64,000 bases of DNA from Trujillonella endophytica (GTDB lineage Bacteria; Actinomycetota; Actinomycetes; Mycobacteriales; Geodermatophilaceae), in assembly GCF_019799905.1 (NCBI RefSeq), contig NZ_JABGCI010000006.1:1-64000 (forward strand), given 5' to 3'. The first letter of the stretch is position 1. Each line of letters starts with the position of its first letter. The notes below the pieces were generated by a model. The model searched no databases. It worked only from the letters and a program-made list of their open reading frames with translations, and was not told where the DNA came from. The position numbers and the translations under genes are program-made. Positions 40,603-51,331 of this stretch are shown piece after piece.

Positions 40603-42090
40603 CTATCGAATGGCGTCGGCCCAGCTCCCGGACGCCGCCCGCGTGAACGGGACGACGTCGTCGGCGGCGACGTCCACCGCCGCGTAGCCCCCGCTGCCCG
40701 CGCCCACGCAGGCGACGACCGTGGCCACCCCGGCCCGCCGCTGGAACGGTGACTGCCGGACCTGCCAGCCGACGACCGCCCGCCGCTGGAGCACGGCCCG
40801 CTCCCGCACCAGCCACCCGCTCCGGACGGCGAACGAGCGCGGCCCCGCTGCGTGCCCGAGGGCGGCGTAACGGCCGAGGCCCACCGGCACCCCGAGGGCG
40901 GCCAGCGCGCCGCCGGTCACCAGCAGCGGCCACCAGCCCGCCGACAGCGACGTGGCCACCGCGCCGGCCCCGGCCACGACCAGTCCGGGCGCGACCGCCC
41001 GCAGGAGCCGCCGCCGGCGCGCGGCCGGGGGGTGCCGCCGCAGGGGACCGGGGTCCTCGACCAGCCGGCCGGCGAGCTCCTCGGCCAGGTCCTGCGGGCC
41101 GAGGGGGAGCAGCTGGCCCCGGCGCTGCGCGGCGCCCAGTCCGGTGACCAGGGCGCTGACCCGGGCGGCGCGGACCCACCGCATGCCGAGCCCGGCGGTG
41201 ACCGTGACACCGCGGATCCGGTCGACCTCCAGCTCGGTGTGCCGCCGGGTCAGCAGGCCGCGGTCGGCGACCAGCGAGCCGCCGCGCCGGACCAGACGGA
41301 AGCCCCAGTTGACCACCGCCGCGCCCACCACCGCTCCGACGGCGAGCAGGGCCAGGGCGACGACGACCGCGCCGGCCACGGCCGCCGGGCCGGCCACGTC
41401 GGGGCCGTCGAACTCCGGGCGGAACCTGCCCGGCAGCTCGTCGACCAGCCGCATCAGCGCGCCGAGGGCCGCCACGGGGACGGCGAGATAGCTGCCGACC
41501 AGGGGCGCGTAGAGGAGCCAGCGGCGGTCGAAGCGCGCCAGCACCTCTTCGGCCGGCGGCTCCTCGACCGGCCGCTCCGCCGGTCCGGCTCCGGGCGGGA
41601 CGTCGTCGGCCGGACCGGCGGGACGGCGGACGAGCAGCCCGGCGCGCAGGCGCTCGCCCTCGGTCCGGCGGACGCCGTCGAGGACGACCTCCTCCTCCTG
41701 GCCGGTCGCCGAGCCGGCCGCCGCGTCGATGCGCACCCGCACGAGCCCGAGCAGCCGGTGCAGCAGCGGGGTCTCGACCTCGACGCCGCGGATCCGGTCC
41801 CGGGGCACCGTGCGCGTCGAGCGGGCCAGCAGCCCCCGGGTGACCACCACGGCGGCCGGCTCGTCGCGGTAGGTGAAGCGCCACCACGAGACGGCGGCGA
41901 AGGCCAGCGAGGCCAGCGTGACGGCGACGGCGAGGAGCACCACCGCCGTCGTCCCGCCGTCGAAGCCGATCGCGGCCCCGATCGGCAGGGCGATGCCGAT
42001 GACCTGCCGTGCCTGGCGGAACGTGACGGTGTGTACCAGCACGATCAGCGGCGACGTCCGCCGGGGAGGCGACCCGCCCTCGACGATCAC
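40603..42090 (-). CDS. Membrane protein with bacterial PH (YdbT-like) domains
   Basis: 495 residues with several pairs of hydrophobic helices, each followed by a bPH2-like module (YRDEPAAVVVTRGLLARSTRTVPRDRIRGVEVETPLL; LVADRGLLTRRHTELEVDRIRGVTVTAGL; FAVRSGWLVRERAVLQRRAVVGWQVRQSPF). YdbT/YdbS pairs are widespread; the mycobacterial-type role is not settled. The GTG start overlaps the stop of the companion gene (GTGA). Confidence 0.88.
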   Translation of the reverse strand: MIVEGGSPPRRTSPLIVLVHTVTFRQARQVIGIALPIGAAIGFDGGTTAVVLLAVAVTLASLAFAAVSWWRFTYRDEPAAVVVTRGLLARSTRTVPRDRIRGVEVETPLLHRLLGLVRVRIDAAAGSATGQEEEVVLDGVRRTEGERLRAGLLVRRPAGPADDVPPGAGPAERPVEEPPAEEVLARFDRRWLLYAPLVGSYLAVPVAALGALMRLVDELPGRFRPEFDGPDVAGPAAVAGAVVVALALLAVGAVVGAAVVNWGFRLVRRGGSLVADRGLLTRRHTELEVDRIRGVTVTAGLGMRWVRAARVSALVTGLGAAQRRGQLLPLGPQDLAEELAGRLVEDPGPLRRHPPAARRRRLLRAVAPGLVVAGAGAVATSLSAGWWPLLVTGGALAALGVPVGLGRYAALGHAAGPRSFAVRSGWLVRERAVLQRRAVVGWQVRQSPFQRRAGVATVVACVGAGSGGYAAVDVAADDVVPFTRAASGSWADAIR

Positions 42091-42599
42091 GTCGCCTCGT
42101 CGCGGACCTGCTCCGCGCGGCGGGCGAGGTCCGCGGCCACCTGCTCGGCGACCCCCTGCGGCAGGTGCGGCACCTGGACGGTGCCGCGCGAGGAGGCGGT
42201 CAGCACGGCCACCGACGCCAGCCCGTAGAGCTGCTGGAGCACCCCGCGGGTGACGTCGACGGTCTGGATGCGGGCGATCGGCACCAGCGTCCAGGTCCGG
42301 GTCAGCCAGCCGGTCAGCGCGTAGACGGCCTCCCCGGTGACCTCCCAGCGGTGCACGCGGTGGCGGATCACCGGCTGCAGGACGATCGACACCACCGCGT
42401 AGAGGCCCAGCGCTGCCGGACCCGCCCAGGGCAGCGCCGACAGCGGCGCGTCGTCGGTGGGCACGAACAGCAGCGCGGCGGCGAGGACGGCGCCCCAGAA
42501 GAGCGTGCCCAGCAGGCCCTGCGTCGCCCACAGCCAGATGGCGGATCGGGGCAGCGACCACGCCGGCGGGCGGACCGGTGCGCTGCTGGGGGCGGTCAT
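42087..42599 (-). CDS. Membrane protein with a bacterial PH domain (YdbS-like)
   Basis: 170 residues. Two helices (WLWATQGLLGTLFWGAVLAAALLF and AALGLYAVVSIVLQPVI) then one bPH2 module with WEVTGEAVYALTGWLTRTWTLVPIARIQTVDVTRGVLQQ. It is coupled to the larger partner downstream. The ATG at 42599 keeps GGGAGG at a 9-nt distance; the ATG at 42608 is too close. Confidence 0.9.
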   Translation of the reverse strand: MTAPSSAPVRPPAWSLPRSAIWLWATQGLLGTLFWGAVLAAALLFVPTDDAPLSALPWAGPAALGLYAVVSIVLQPVIRHRVHRWEVTGEAVYALTGWLTRTWTLVPIARIQTVDVTRGVLQQLYGLASVAVLTASSRGTVQVPHLPQGVAEQVAADLARRAEQVRDEAT

Positions 42600-42644
42600 C
42601 GCCGCCATCCTCCCAGCCGGGGCGCGCCCCGCCGGGGTGGGACG

Positions 42645-42986
42645 ATGGACGGCGTGATGCCGCAGCAGGTCCCGACCGTGTCCGCCGCCGAGCTCCCCGC
42701 CGACGCCGTCCTCCTCGACGTGAGGGAGGACGACGAGTGGGTGCACGGCCACGTCGAGGGCGCCACCCACATCCCCATGGGACAGGTCCCCGGTCGCCTC
42801 GACGACCTGCCCGAGGCCGACCCCCTCTACGTGGTGTGCCGGGGCGGTGGTCGCTCCGCGCGGGTCGCCGTGTGGCTGAACCAGAACGGCTACGACGCGG
42901 TCAACGTCGCCGGCGGGATGGGCGAGTGGGAGGCCGCCGGGCGGCCCATGGTGAGCGAGACCGGCCAACCCCCCTTCGTGCGCTGA
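42645..42986 (+). CDS. Rhodanese-like sulfurtransferase, single domain
   Basis: 113 residues. Substrate and active-site loop VVCRGGGRSARV contains the catalytic cysteine, preceded by VLLDVREDDEWVHGHVEGATHIPMG. Transfers sulfane sulfur. Candidate starts are ATG 42645, GTG 42654 and ATG 42657. Divergent from the PH-domain pair; the next gene on its strand is 320 bp away. Confidence 0.93.
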   Translation: MDGVMPQQVPTVSAAELPADAVLLDVREDDEWVHGHVEGATHIPMGQVPGRLDDLPEADPLYVVCRGGGRSARVAVWLNQNGYDAVNVAGGMGEWEAAGRPMVSETGQPPFVR

Positions 42987-43308
42987 TCCCGGTGCCGGCG
43001 GTGCCGCCGGCCACGGCCATGCGACGCCGGGTTCCCGGCACGACTGCACTGCGCGCCATGAACTGGCAGTCGATCATGTGTCGTTGCTGTGTGATCCATG
43101 ACACACCGCGACCGACAGGCCGTTCCGTCGAGGATTTCCGCGGTCGTCCCCCGTACGAGTGACCGGGCGCTGCTTGTCTGGCCCGCGTCGCAGCAGGACA
43201 GCGAGGTCCGTACGCCCATCCGGGCTCCCCGGGAGCCGGGACCTTCCTCACTGGCTGTGACCTCACGTCGGGATCGCTCGCCGGGTGATCGAGGAAGGGA
43301 CGCGCACC
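42987..43308 (+). promoter_or_regulatory. Leader region upstream of the DUF4331 gene
   Basis: A 322-bp gap with a small Cys-rich reading frame (43058-43162), an adjoining TGTGT...ACACA dyad around 43088-43105, and a strong stem near 43220-43240 (CCGGGCTCCC / GGGAGCCGGG). The layout - short leader, hairpin, then gene - resembles an attenuator. The base composition around the leader is less GC-rich than the genes. Confidence 0.4.
43058..43162 (+). CDS. Possible Cys-rich leader peptide
   Basis: 34 residues, beginning MNWQSIMCRCCVIHDTPRP, with three cysteines in four positions (CRCC). No ribosome site precedes the ATG, which would fit a leaderless transcript. Cysteine-rich short upstream frames that sense cysteine supply are known in mycobacteria; the role here would be inference. 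May be a chance frame. Confidence 0.35.
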   Translation: MNWQSIMCRCCVIHDTPRPTGRSVEDFRGRPPYE

Positions 43309-45015
43309 ATGAATCCACGACGGCTCCTCCGGCACCGGCGCAGCCGGGCCACCGCCTTGCTCGGGGCCGGCAGTCTCCTCGCCGGCTCGGCGGTGATCGG
43401 GCTCCTGCCGAGCGTCGCCGGCGCGTCCAGTCACCGGGAGGCACCGCTCATCGCGGCCGACCCGGCTGTCGACAACACGGACGTCTACGCGTTCTCGAGT
43501 CCCGAGGACCCGGACAACGTGGTCCTCATAGCCAACTGGATCCCGTTCGAGGAACCCAATGGGGGGCCGAACTTCTACCCCTGGGCGGAGGACGCCGAGT
43601 ACCTGGTCAACATCGACAACGACGGCGACGCCTTCGCCGACCTCGTCTACCGGTGGCGCTTCACGACGCACGACCAGCGCGGGACCGCGACGTTCCTCTA
43701 CAACAACGGCCCCGTCACCTCGCTGGACGACGAGAACCTGCTGTTCCGGCAGAGCTTCACCCTCGACGTGAGCACCGACGGGGGGCACTCCTACGGTCAC
43801 CCGATCGCCGAGGGGCCGGTGGCACCCTCCTACGTGGGGCCGGCCAGCATGGGGTCGGCGCAGGACTACGTCGACAACCTGCGCGACCCGGCGATCACCG
43901 GTGTCCACGGCGGCGGTCGGACGCTCGCCACGCAGACCGAGGACCCGTTCTTCCTCGACCTGCGGATCTTCGACCTCCTCTACGGCGGTGACCTGTCGGA
44001 GACCGGCCAGGACACCCTGGCCGGCTACAACGTCAACAGCATCGTGCTCGAGGTGCCGAAGGCCCACGTGGCGATCCACCACGACGCGGTGGCCAACCCG
44101 GTGATCGGGGTCTGGAGCACCACGACCCGGCCGACCCTGCGCAACGCCGACGGCACCGCGGCCGGTCCGGGCACGACCCAGGTCTCGCGCCTGGGCCAGC
44201 CGCTGGTGAACGAGGTCGTCGTCCCCACCGGCCTGAAGGACGCCTTCAACGCCATCAGCCCGGATCAGGACGCCACGGTCGCTGACGGCGCTGTCGTCGG
44301 TCGGGTGCTGGCTCCCGAGGTGCCGGACCTCATCGAGGCCATCTACGGGGTCCCCGCTCCGGCGGGACCGCGGTACGACCTCCTCGAGGTCTTCCTGACC
44401 GGCGTGGTCTCCAACGGCGTGGTCGACGTCGACGGCGACCCCGCCACCCCCAACCCGATCGACGTGGACCTGAACTCACAGGCGCTCAACGCCGGCGCGG
44501 CGACGTTCCAGCCTTCGGAGATGCTGCGGCTCAACATGGCCATCTGCGGTCCCACGGGCCTGGACATGCAGCCACTGACCGAGGCGAGCCGGCTCGGCGT
44601 CATCGGTGGCGACATCCAGGGCTTCCCGAACGGCCGTCGCCTCGCCGACGACGTCGTGGACATCGAGCTCCTCGCGCTGGAGGGCATCTACGACGTCGGG
44701 AACGTCCCGGCTGACCGGCAGGCCGCGTTCGACGCCCTGCAGAACGGCGACGGGGTCCCGGTCAACGACAACGCCTTCAGCTCGGCCTTCCCCTACGTGG
44801 CAGGGCCGAACACCGGGGCGGTCAACCGAGGGGGCGGGACCGCCGACGACGCCGCCGTCGCCCCTGCGGGTACGGGTGGGGGCTCGGGGTGGACCGAGGG
44901 CACCCTGCTCCCCGCCGTCACCGGCTCGGCGGCGCTGCTGCTGCTGACCGCCGGCGGGGTGTCGCTGTTCCGCGGGCGGAACGTGGTGGAGCCGCGGACG
45001 GCCGCGGAGGCGTGA
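43309..45015 (+). CDS. Secreted, membrane-anchored DUF4331 protein
   Basis: 568 residues. Signal peptide (to about residue 43, ...SVAGA), then the DUF4331 fold beginning SSHREAPLIAADPAVDNTDVYAF, with NGGPNFYPWAEDAEYLVNIDNDGDA and PKAHVAIHHDAVANPVIGVW. A C-terminal helix (LLPAVTGSAALLLLTAGGVSLF) and short tail anchor it outside the cell. GAGGAAGG precedes the ATG. First of three genes with the TPR protein and the NicO transporter. DUF4331 has no settled function. Confidence 0.9.
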   Translation: MNPRRLLRHRRSRATALLGAGSLLAGSAVIGLLPSVAGASSHREAPLIAADPAVDNTDVYAFSSPEDPDNVVLIANWIPFEEPNGGPNFYPWAEDAEYLVNIDNDGDAFADLVYRWRFTTHDQRGTATFLYNNGPVTSLDDENLLFRQSFTLDVSTDGGHSYGHPIAEGPVAPSYVGPASMGSAQDYVDNLRDPAITGVHGGGRTLATQTEDPFFLDLRIFDLLYGGDLSETGQDTLAGYNVNSIVLEVPKAHVAIHHDAVANPVIGVWSTTTRPTLRNADGTAAGPGTTQVSRLGQPLVNEVVVPTGLKDAFNAISPDQDATVADGAVVGRVLAPEVPDLIEAIYGVPAPAGPRYDLLEVFLTGVVSNGVVDVDGDPATPNPIDVDLNSQALNAGAATFQPSEMLRLNMAICGPTGLDMQPLTEASRLGVIGGDIQGFPNGRRLADDVVDIELLALEGIYDVGNVPADRQAAFDALQNGDGVPVNDNAFSSAFPYVAGPNTGAVNRGGGTADDAAVAPAGTGGGSGWTEGTLLPAVTGSAALLLLTAGGVSLFRGRNVVEPRTAAEA

Positions 45016-45040
45016 CCCCCTGCACCGCTGGACCGGCCTG

Positions 45041-45080
45041 AGGACCGTGGGGTGCGGTGTTCACCGCACCCCACGGTCCT
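45041..45080. terminator. Perfect 19-bp hairpin after the DUF4331 gene
   Basis: AGGACCGTGGGGTGCGGTG (45041-45059), loop TT, complementary arm 45062-45080. It would end transcription after DUF4331, or lower expression of the two genes that follow. Confidence 0.85.
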
Positions 45081-45167
45081 CGGCTGCCAGGGAGGACCGG
45101 GATTGACCTGCCATGCCCGCGCGGCGCGCCCGACCCTGTCGGCCGACCGCGCACCGGACGGGCGACC

Positions 45168-46478
45168 GTGACCAGGCGGACCGCGCTGGTCGCGTTCGTC
45201 TCGGGGCTCGTGCTGCTCGTGGCCGCGGGCGCCGCGCTCAACGCCGGGTGGCGCGATGCGGCCGGCGACCCGGCCGCGGGTACGCCTCCGGTCGCGGTGG
45301 CCGACCCGCTCGCCGCCGAGATCCAGGCCGCCCAGGACCGGCTGGCCGACGTGCCCGGCGACTGGTCGACGTGGGCGCGACTCGGGTCGGCGTACCTGGA
45401 GAAGGCGCGGATCACCGCGGATCCGTCCTACTACGGCCTGGCCGAGGGCGCGCTCGGCCAGTCGCTCGCGCTCCGACCGGACGGCAACGACGCCGCCCTG
45501 ACCGGGCTCGGCGCGCTGGCCAACGCCCGCCACGACTTCCGGGCCGCGGCCGAGCTCGGGGCGCGAGCGGTGGAGATCAACCCGTTCGGCGCCGCCGGTT
45601 GGGGAGTGCTGGTCGACGCCCGGACCCAGCTCGGCGACCATCCCGGGGCCACCGAGGCGCTGAACCGCATGCTCGAGCTGCGACCCGGGATCGCCTCGTT
45701 CACTCGCGCCTCGTACGACGCGGAGCTGCACGGGGACGTCGTCGGTGCCCGGTCGGCGCTGGAACAGGCGCTGGAGGTCGCCGGCAGCGACAGTGCAGAG
45801 GCCTACTGCCGGACCTACCTGGGTGCCCTGGCGTTCTCCACCGGGGACCTGGAGGAAGCAGAGCGGCAGTTCGCGGCCGGACTGCGGGTCACGCCGGGGG
45901 AGCCGACCCTGCTGGTCGGTCAGGCTCGGGTCGCCGCTGCGCACGGCGACGTAGAGGCGGCAGTACGCGGCTACCGCGCGGTCGTCGAGGCGCGCCCACT
46001 GGCGGAGTACCTGGTCGAGTTCGGGGAGTACCTGCTCTCGCTGGGCCGCGCGGAGGAGGCGCGCGAGCAGTTCGCCGTGGTCGGCGCCATCCGGCAGGTC
46101 TTCGCCGCCGCGGGGGTGTCCGACGACCTGGGAGTCGCGCTCTTCGAGGCCGACCACGGGGATCCTGCGGCCGCGGTCGCCGCCGCTGAGGCGGAGTTCG
46201 CCGGTCGGCAGAACATCGACGCGCACGACGCTCTGGCCTGGGCGTTGCACAGCGCAGGACGGAACGCCGAGGCGCTTCCGCACGCGCGGGCGGCCACAGC
46301 GCTGGGCGGGCGCGATCCGATGCACCTGTACCACCGCGGCGTGATCGAGGCGGCCCTGGGTCAGCGGGACCAGGCCCGCGCCACGCTGGCGGAAGCGCTG
46401 GACGCCAACCCCTACTTCTCGCCTCTGCACGGTCCGCGTGCAGAGGCGCTTCTCGACGATCTCGGCGGAGCCCCGTGA
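45168..46478 (+). CDS. Membrane-anchored TPR protein
   Basis: 436 residues. An N-terminal helix (ALVAFVSGLVLLVAAGAAL) is followed by a run of tetratricopeptide-like repeats from about residue 65 on (WSTWARLGSAYLEKA, AEAYCRTYLGALAFSTGDLEEAERQF, DPMHLYHRGVIEAALGQRDQARATLAEAL). Extracytoplasmic by the positive-inside rule. GTG start chosen to begin at the anchor. Its stop overlaps the transporter gene by four bases. Confidence 0.88.
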   Translation: MTRRTALVAFVSGLVLLVAAGAALNAGWRDAAGDPAAGTPPVAVADPLAAEIQAAQDRLADVPGDWSTWARLGSAYLEKARITADPSYYGLAEGALGQSLALRPDGNDAALTGLGALANARHDFRAAAELGARAVEINPFGAAGWGVLVDARTQLGDHPGATEALNRMLELRPGIASFTRASYDAELHGDVVGARSALEQALEVAGSDSAEAYCRTYLGALAFSTGDLEEAERQFAAGLRVTPGEPTLLVGQARVAAAHGDVEAAVRGYRAVVEARPLAEYLVEFGEYLLSLGRAEEAREQFAVVGAIRQVFAAAGVSDDLGVALFEADHGDPAAAVAAAEAEFAGRQNIDAHDALAWALHSAGRNAEALPHARAATALGGRDPMHLYHRGVIEAALGQRDQARATLAEALDANPYFSPLHGPRAEALLDDLGGAP

Positions 46479-48149
46479 GAGTGCTGCGGGCGCTGGCCGT
46501 CCTGGCCTGCGCGGGACTCCTCTGGGCAGCGGTGCCCGGTGTGGCCCAGGCTCACCCGCTGGGCAACTTCACCGTCAACCACTACGCCCACGTCCACCTG
46601 AGCCCCGGCGGTGTCGAGGTCACCGCCGTCGTGGACCGGGCGGAGATCCCGACCGCGCAGGCCCTCGCGGGCATCGCTCCTGACGGGTCACCGAGCTCCG
46701 ACCAGCTCGCCGGCGCGGCGTCCGCCGAGTGCGCCGAGCTGGCCGGGGCCGTGTCTCTCGCGGTCGACGGCGCCCCGGTCGACTGGCAGGTCGACGACAG
46801 CGAGATGCGGACCGTGCCCGGTATGGGCGGGCTGCCGACGCTGCGACTCACCTGCCGACTGGCTGCGGACGCCGAACTGGCGAGTGCCTCGGAGGTCTCG
46901 TTCTCCGACGACTACCTCGCCGGCCGGGTGGGGTGGAGGGAGGTCACCGCGGACGGCGACGGCATCCGGTTGATCGAGGCGCCGGTGCCCACGGAGAGCA
47001 TCACCGATGGGCTGCGGCGGTATCCCGACGACCTGCTGTCCTCCCCCCTCGACGTCCGATCGTTCACGGTCGCCGTCGAGCCCGGGCAGAACACCGGCAG
47101 CGGAACGCCCGTCGCCCCGTCCTCCGGCGATCCCTTCAGCTCCGCGATGGCGAGCCTGGACCGGTGGCTGGCGGGGATCGTCGGCGACCGCGAGCTCACC
47201 CCCGTGGTCGGCACCCTCGCGATCCTGCTCGCCGCAGTGCTCGGGGCAGGGCACGCGCTGCTCCCGGGGCACGGCAAGAGCGTCATGGCCGCCTACCTGG
47301 CCGGACGCCGGGGACGCAGCCGGGACGCGTTCGTCGTCGGCGCCACCGTGACCGTGACCCACACGATGGGCGTGCTGGCGCTGGGCCTGGCCCTCTCGGT
47401 CTCCAGCACGCTGGCCGGCGACCAGGTCATCCGCTGGCTCGGGGTGGTCAGCGGACTGCTCGTCGCGGGCATCGGTGCCTTCATGCTCCGCGGTGCGCTA
47501 CCGAGGTGGCGGGCCGCCCGGGCGGGGCAGGTGCCGCTCGCCGAGGCCCTACCGGAGCCGGCGCTGGCTGCAGCGGTGACCGGGCGCCGAGCGCTGGTGC
47601 GCGAGCAGGTTCCCGGCCACCACCACGAGCACCATCAGCACGGCCCCGGTGACGCGCACGACCACGACCACGGGCACTCCCACGGCCACGACCACTCCCA
47701 CGGCCACTCCCATGGCCCCGAGCACGCCCACGGCCACTCCCATGGCCCCGAGCACTCCCACGGCCATGGCAACTGGTGGGCGGGTGGGCACAGCCACGGG
47801 ACGGGCGGACACATCCATGCCGTGGCCCCCGGCCGAGCGGGGCTGATCGGGATGGGGGTGGCCGGGGGTCTGGTCCCGAGTCCGTCCGCGCTGATCGTGC
47901 TGATCGCCTCGATCGGACTCGGGCGTACCGTCTTCGGCGTCCTCCTCGTGTTCGTCTACGGGCTGGGGATGGCCGCCACCCTGACTGCCGTCGGGCTGCT
48001 GCTGGTCCGGATGCGCGGTCGCCTCGAACGTCGGTCGGCGCGGATGCAGATGTCTCGGGTGCTCGCCCGGGTCGCGGTCGCCGTGCCCGTGCTCACCGCC
48101 GCACTGGTGCTGTGCGTCGGCCTCACCCTGGTCGTCCGGGGCGTCGCGC

Positions 48150-48157
<8 letters not shown>
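46475..48157 (+). CDS. NicO/RcnA-family nickel/cobalt exporter-like protein
   Basis: 560 residues. A signal segment and a large extracytoplasmic N-terminal domain (starting AHPLGNFTVNHYAHVHL) precede six or more helices. The first metal motif is GAGHALLPGHGKSVMAAYL. A His/Asp loop (about residues 385-445, HDHDHGHSHGHDHSHGHSHG) separates the two halves, and VPSPSALIVLIASIGLGR follows. It probably exports nickel or cobalt. Overlaps the convergent acyl-CoA ligase by 8 bp. Interesting beside the urease genes, though 40 kb away. Confidence 0.88.
47701..47760 (+). repeat. 30-bp direct repeat in the His-rich loop
   Basis: Units 47701-47730 and 47731-47760 differ at one base. They encode HGHSHGPEHA and HGHSHGPEHS, so the metal-binding loop can grow or shrink in frame. 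Confidence 0.9.
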
Positions 48158-49775
<1,618 letters not shown>

Positions 49776-49824
49776 GGCCAGATCGTGCCAGTGACGGCCC
49801 TCACCTTCTACCCGTGGGTACGGG

Positions 49825-51204
49825 TCAGCCGTACGCCGGCCGCACCGCCTCGACCAGCACGGCCAGCGCCTCGGCCGACGAGCGCCCGGTGTGCGGCTGC
49901 ACCCTCGCCGACAGCACCCAGACCCCCTCGCCGCGGACGTCGGGGACGGCGAGCACCAGGTGGGCGTCGTCGCGCCCGTCGTCCTCGGGGCAGCCGATGA
50001 GCTCGCCCCCACCGGGCACCTCCAGCGCCGGGCACGGGGTGCCGGACCGGGGGCCGCCCGGGGCGAAGGCGCTGCGCAGCCGCTCGATCGACGTCCCGTC
50101 CCCGTCCTCGACGAACCCGACGCTGAGCACGTAGGCGTAGTCGTACGGACCGCCCTCCGACAGCGGCGCCGGTGACGGCACCCACGTGCAGCCGACCGGG
50201 CCCCGCGGGAGCGCGCCGGTCCAGTAGCCGATCGGCGCGTCGAGGGACGCGGCGAGCTCGTCGGACAGTGGGGGACAGGTGCCCTCGTCCTCCTGGCCGG
50301 TCGTCCCCTGGGGAGGCCGACCCCGGGGCAGCCACTGGTCCCACTCGGCCGGGGAGGTCAGGCGCAGCGGCGCGCCGAGCCGCGCGACCGCGTCGTCGAG
50401 CTGGGCCCGGACCGCCGCGGCCGCCGCGGCCGCCTCCTCGGGGGTGGGGACCTCCGCCGACGGTCCCGTACCGGCCCCCGTGCCGGCGTCCCCGGCGGGC
50501 GCGGGACCCAGGGCGGCCGGCACGCCGATCAGCAGCGCCGCGGTGGCCAGCGCCGCGCCGGCGTACGCGGCCCGGGTCCGCCGCTGCCGGCGGGACCGGG
50601 TCACCACCTCCGCCGCCGGCACGGTCGGGTCGAGCCAGGTCAGCTCGTCGGCGAGGGCGTGCAGCCCGGCGCGCAGGCGCTCGACGTCGGTGCCGGGGGC
50701 GTCCCCGACGCCGGCCGGGGACACGAGCGGGCGCAGTACGGCCAGGGCGGAGTCGACCTCCTCGGCGACGGTGCCCGGCGTCGAGCGCACGAGCCGGGCC
50801 GTCTCCGCGACGTCCAGGTCCTCGACGAGGCGCAGCACGAGGGCGGTGCGCGTCCGGGGGGCCAGGTCCAGCAGTGCCGACCGGAGCGCGTGGGCCCGCG
50901 CGTGCGCGGTCTCGCGGTGGTCGTGGCCGACGGCCCGTGCGGGGACGCCCTCCACCACCTGCTCCGTGCCGAACAGCCGTCGCCGCCGGCTCAGGTGGGT
51001 GCGCACCAGCAGTTGCCGGACGACGGCCCGCGGGTCGTGGGACGACCGGACGGCCGGCCACCGGCTGCGGGCCCGGGTCAGCGCGGCGAGCACGAGGTCC
51101 TCCGCCGAGGCCCGGTCGCCGGTGAGCAGGACGGCGGTGCGCAGCAGCGGGGGGCCGTGGTCGCGCACGAGGTCGGCGAAGCCGCGGTACCTCTCCCGCT
51201 CCAC
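49825..51204 (-). CDS. ECF sigma factor (SigE family) fused to a membrane protein domain
   Basis: 459 residues. Residues 1-165 form a SigE-type ECF sigma factor (FADLVRDHGPPLLRTAVLLTGDRASAEDLVLAALTRARSRW; region 4 around LDVAETARLVRSTPGTVAEEV). A linker (LRAGLHALADELTWLDPTVPAAEVV), one helix (AAYAGAALATAALLIGVPAAL) and a 230-residue extracytoplasmic part follow. That part aligns with the separate membrane protein encoded at 51332-52309 (shared LTWLDPTV, RRQRRTRA, AEWDQWLP, GCTWVP, YDYAY, GRSSAEALAVLV). The region 4 recognition helix is degenerate, so DNA binding may be altered. Confidence 0.88.
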   Translation of the reverse strand: MERERYRGFADLVRDHGPPLLRTAVLLTGDRASAEDLVLAALTRARSRWPAVRSSHDPRAVVRQLLVRTHLSRRRRLFGTEQVVEGVPARAVGHDHRETAHARAHALRSALLDLAPRTRTALVLRLVEDLDVAETARLVRSTPGTVAEEVDSALAVLRPLVSPAGVGDAPGTDVERLRAGLHALADELTWLDPTVPAAEVVTRSRRQRRTRAAYAGAALATAALLIGVPAALGPAPAGDAGTGAGTGPSAEVPTPEEAAAAAAAVRAQLDDAVARLGAPLRLTSPAEWDQWLPRGRPPQGTTGQEDEGTCPPLSDELAASLDAPIGYWTGALPRGPVGCTWVPSPAPLSEGGPYDYAYVLSVGFVEDGDGTSIERLRSAFAPGGPRSGTPCPALEVPGGGELIGCPEDDGRDDAHLVLAVPDVRGEGVWVLSARVQPHTGRSSAEALAVLVEAVRPAYG

Positions 51205-51331
51205 GCGCGCTCCTGGTCGCCGGTGCCCCGGCCGGACGGCGGCACGGGACCTCGTGCCCAGTGTGCGCCGGACGGCGGGGCCGCCTCGTGCCGGAAGCCC
51301 CGCCCGCCCTCCGCCCACCCCCGGTGGCCGG

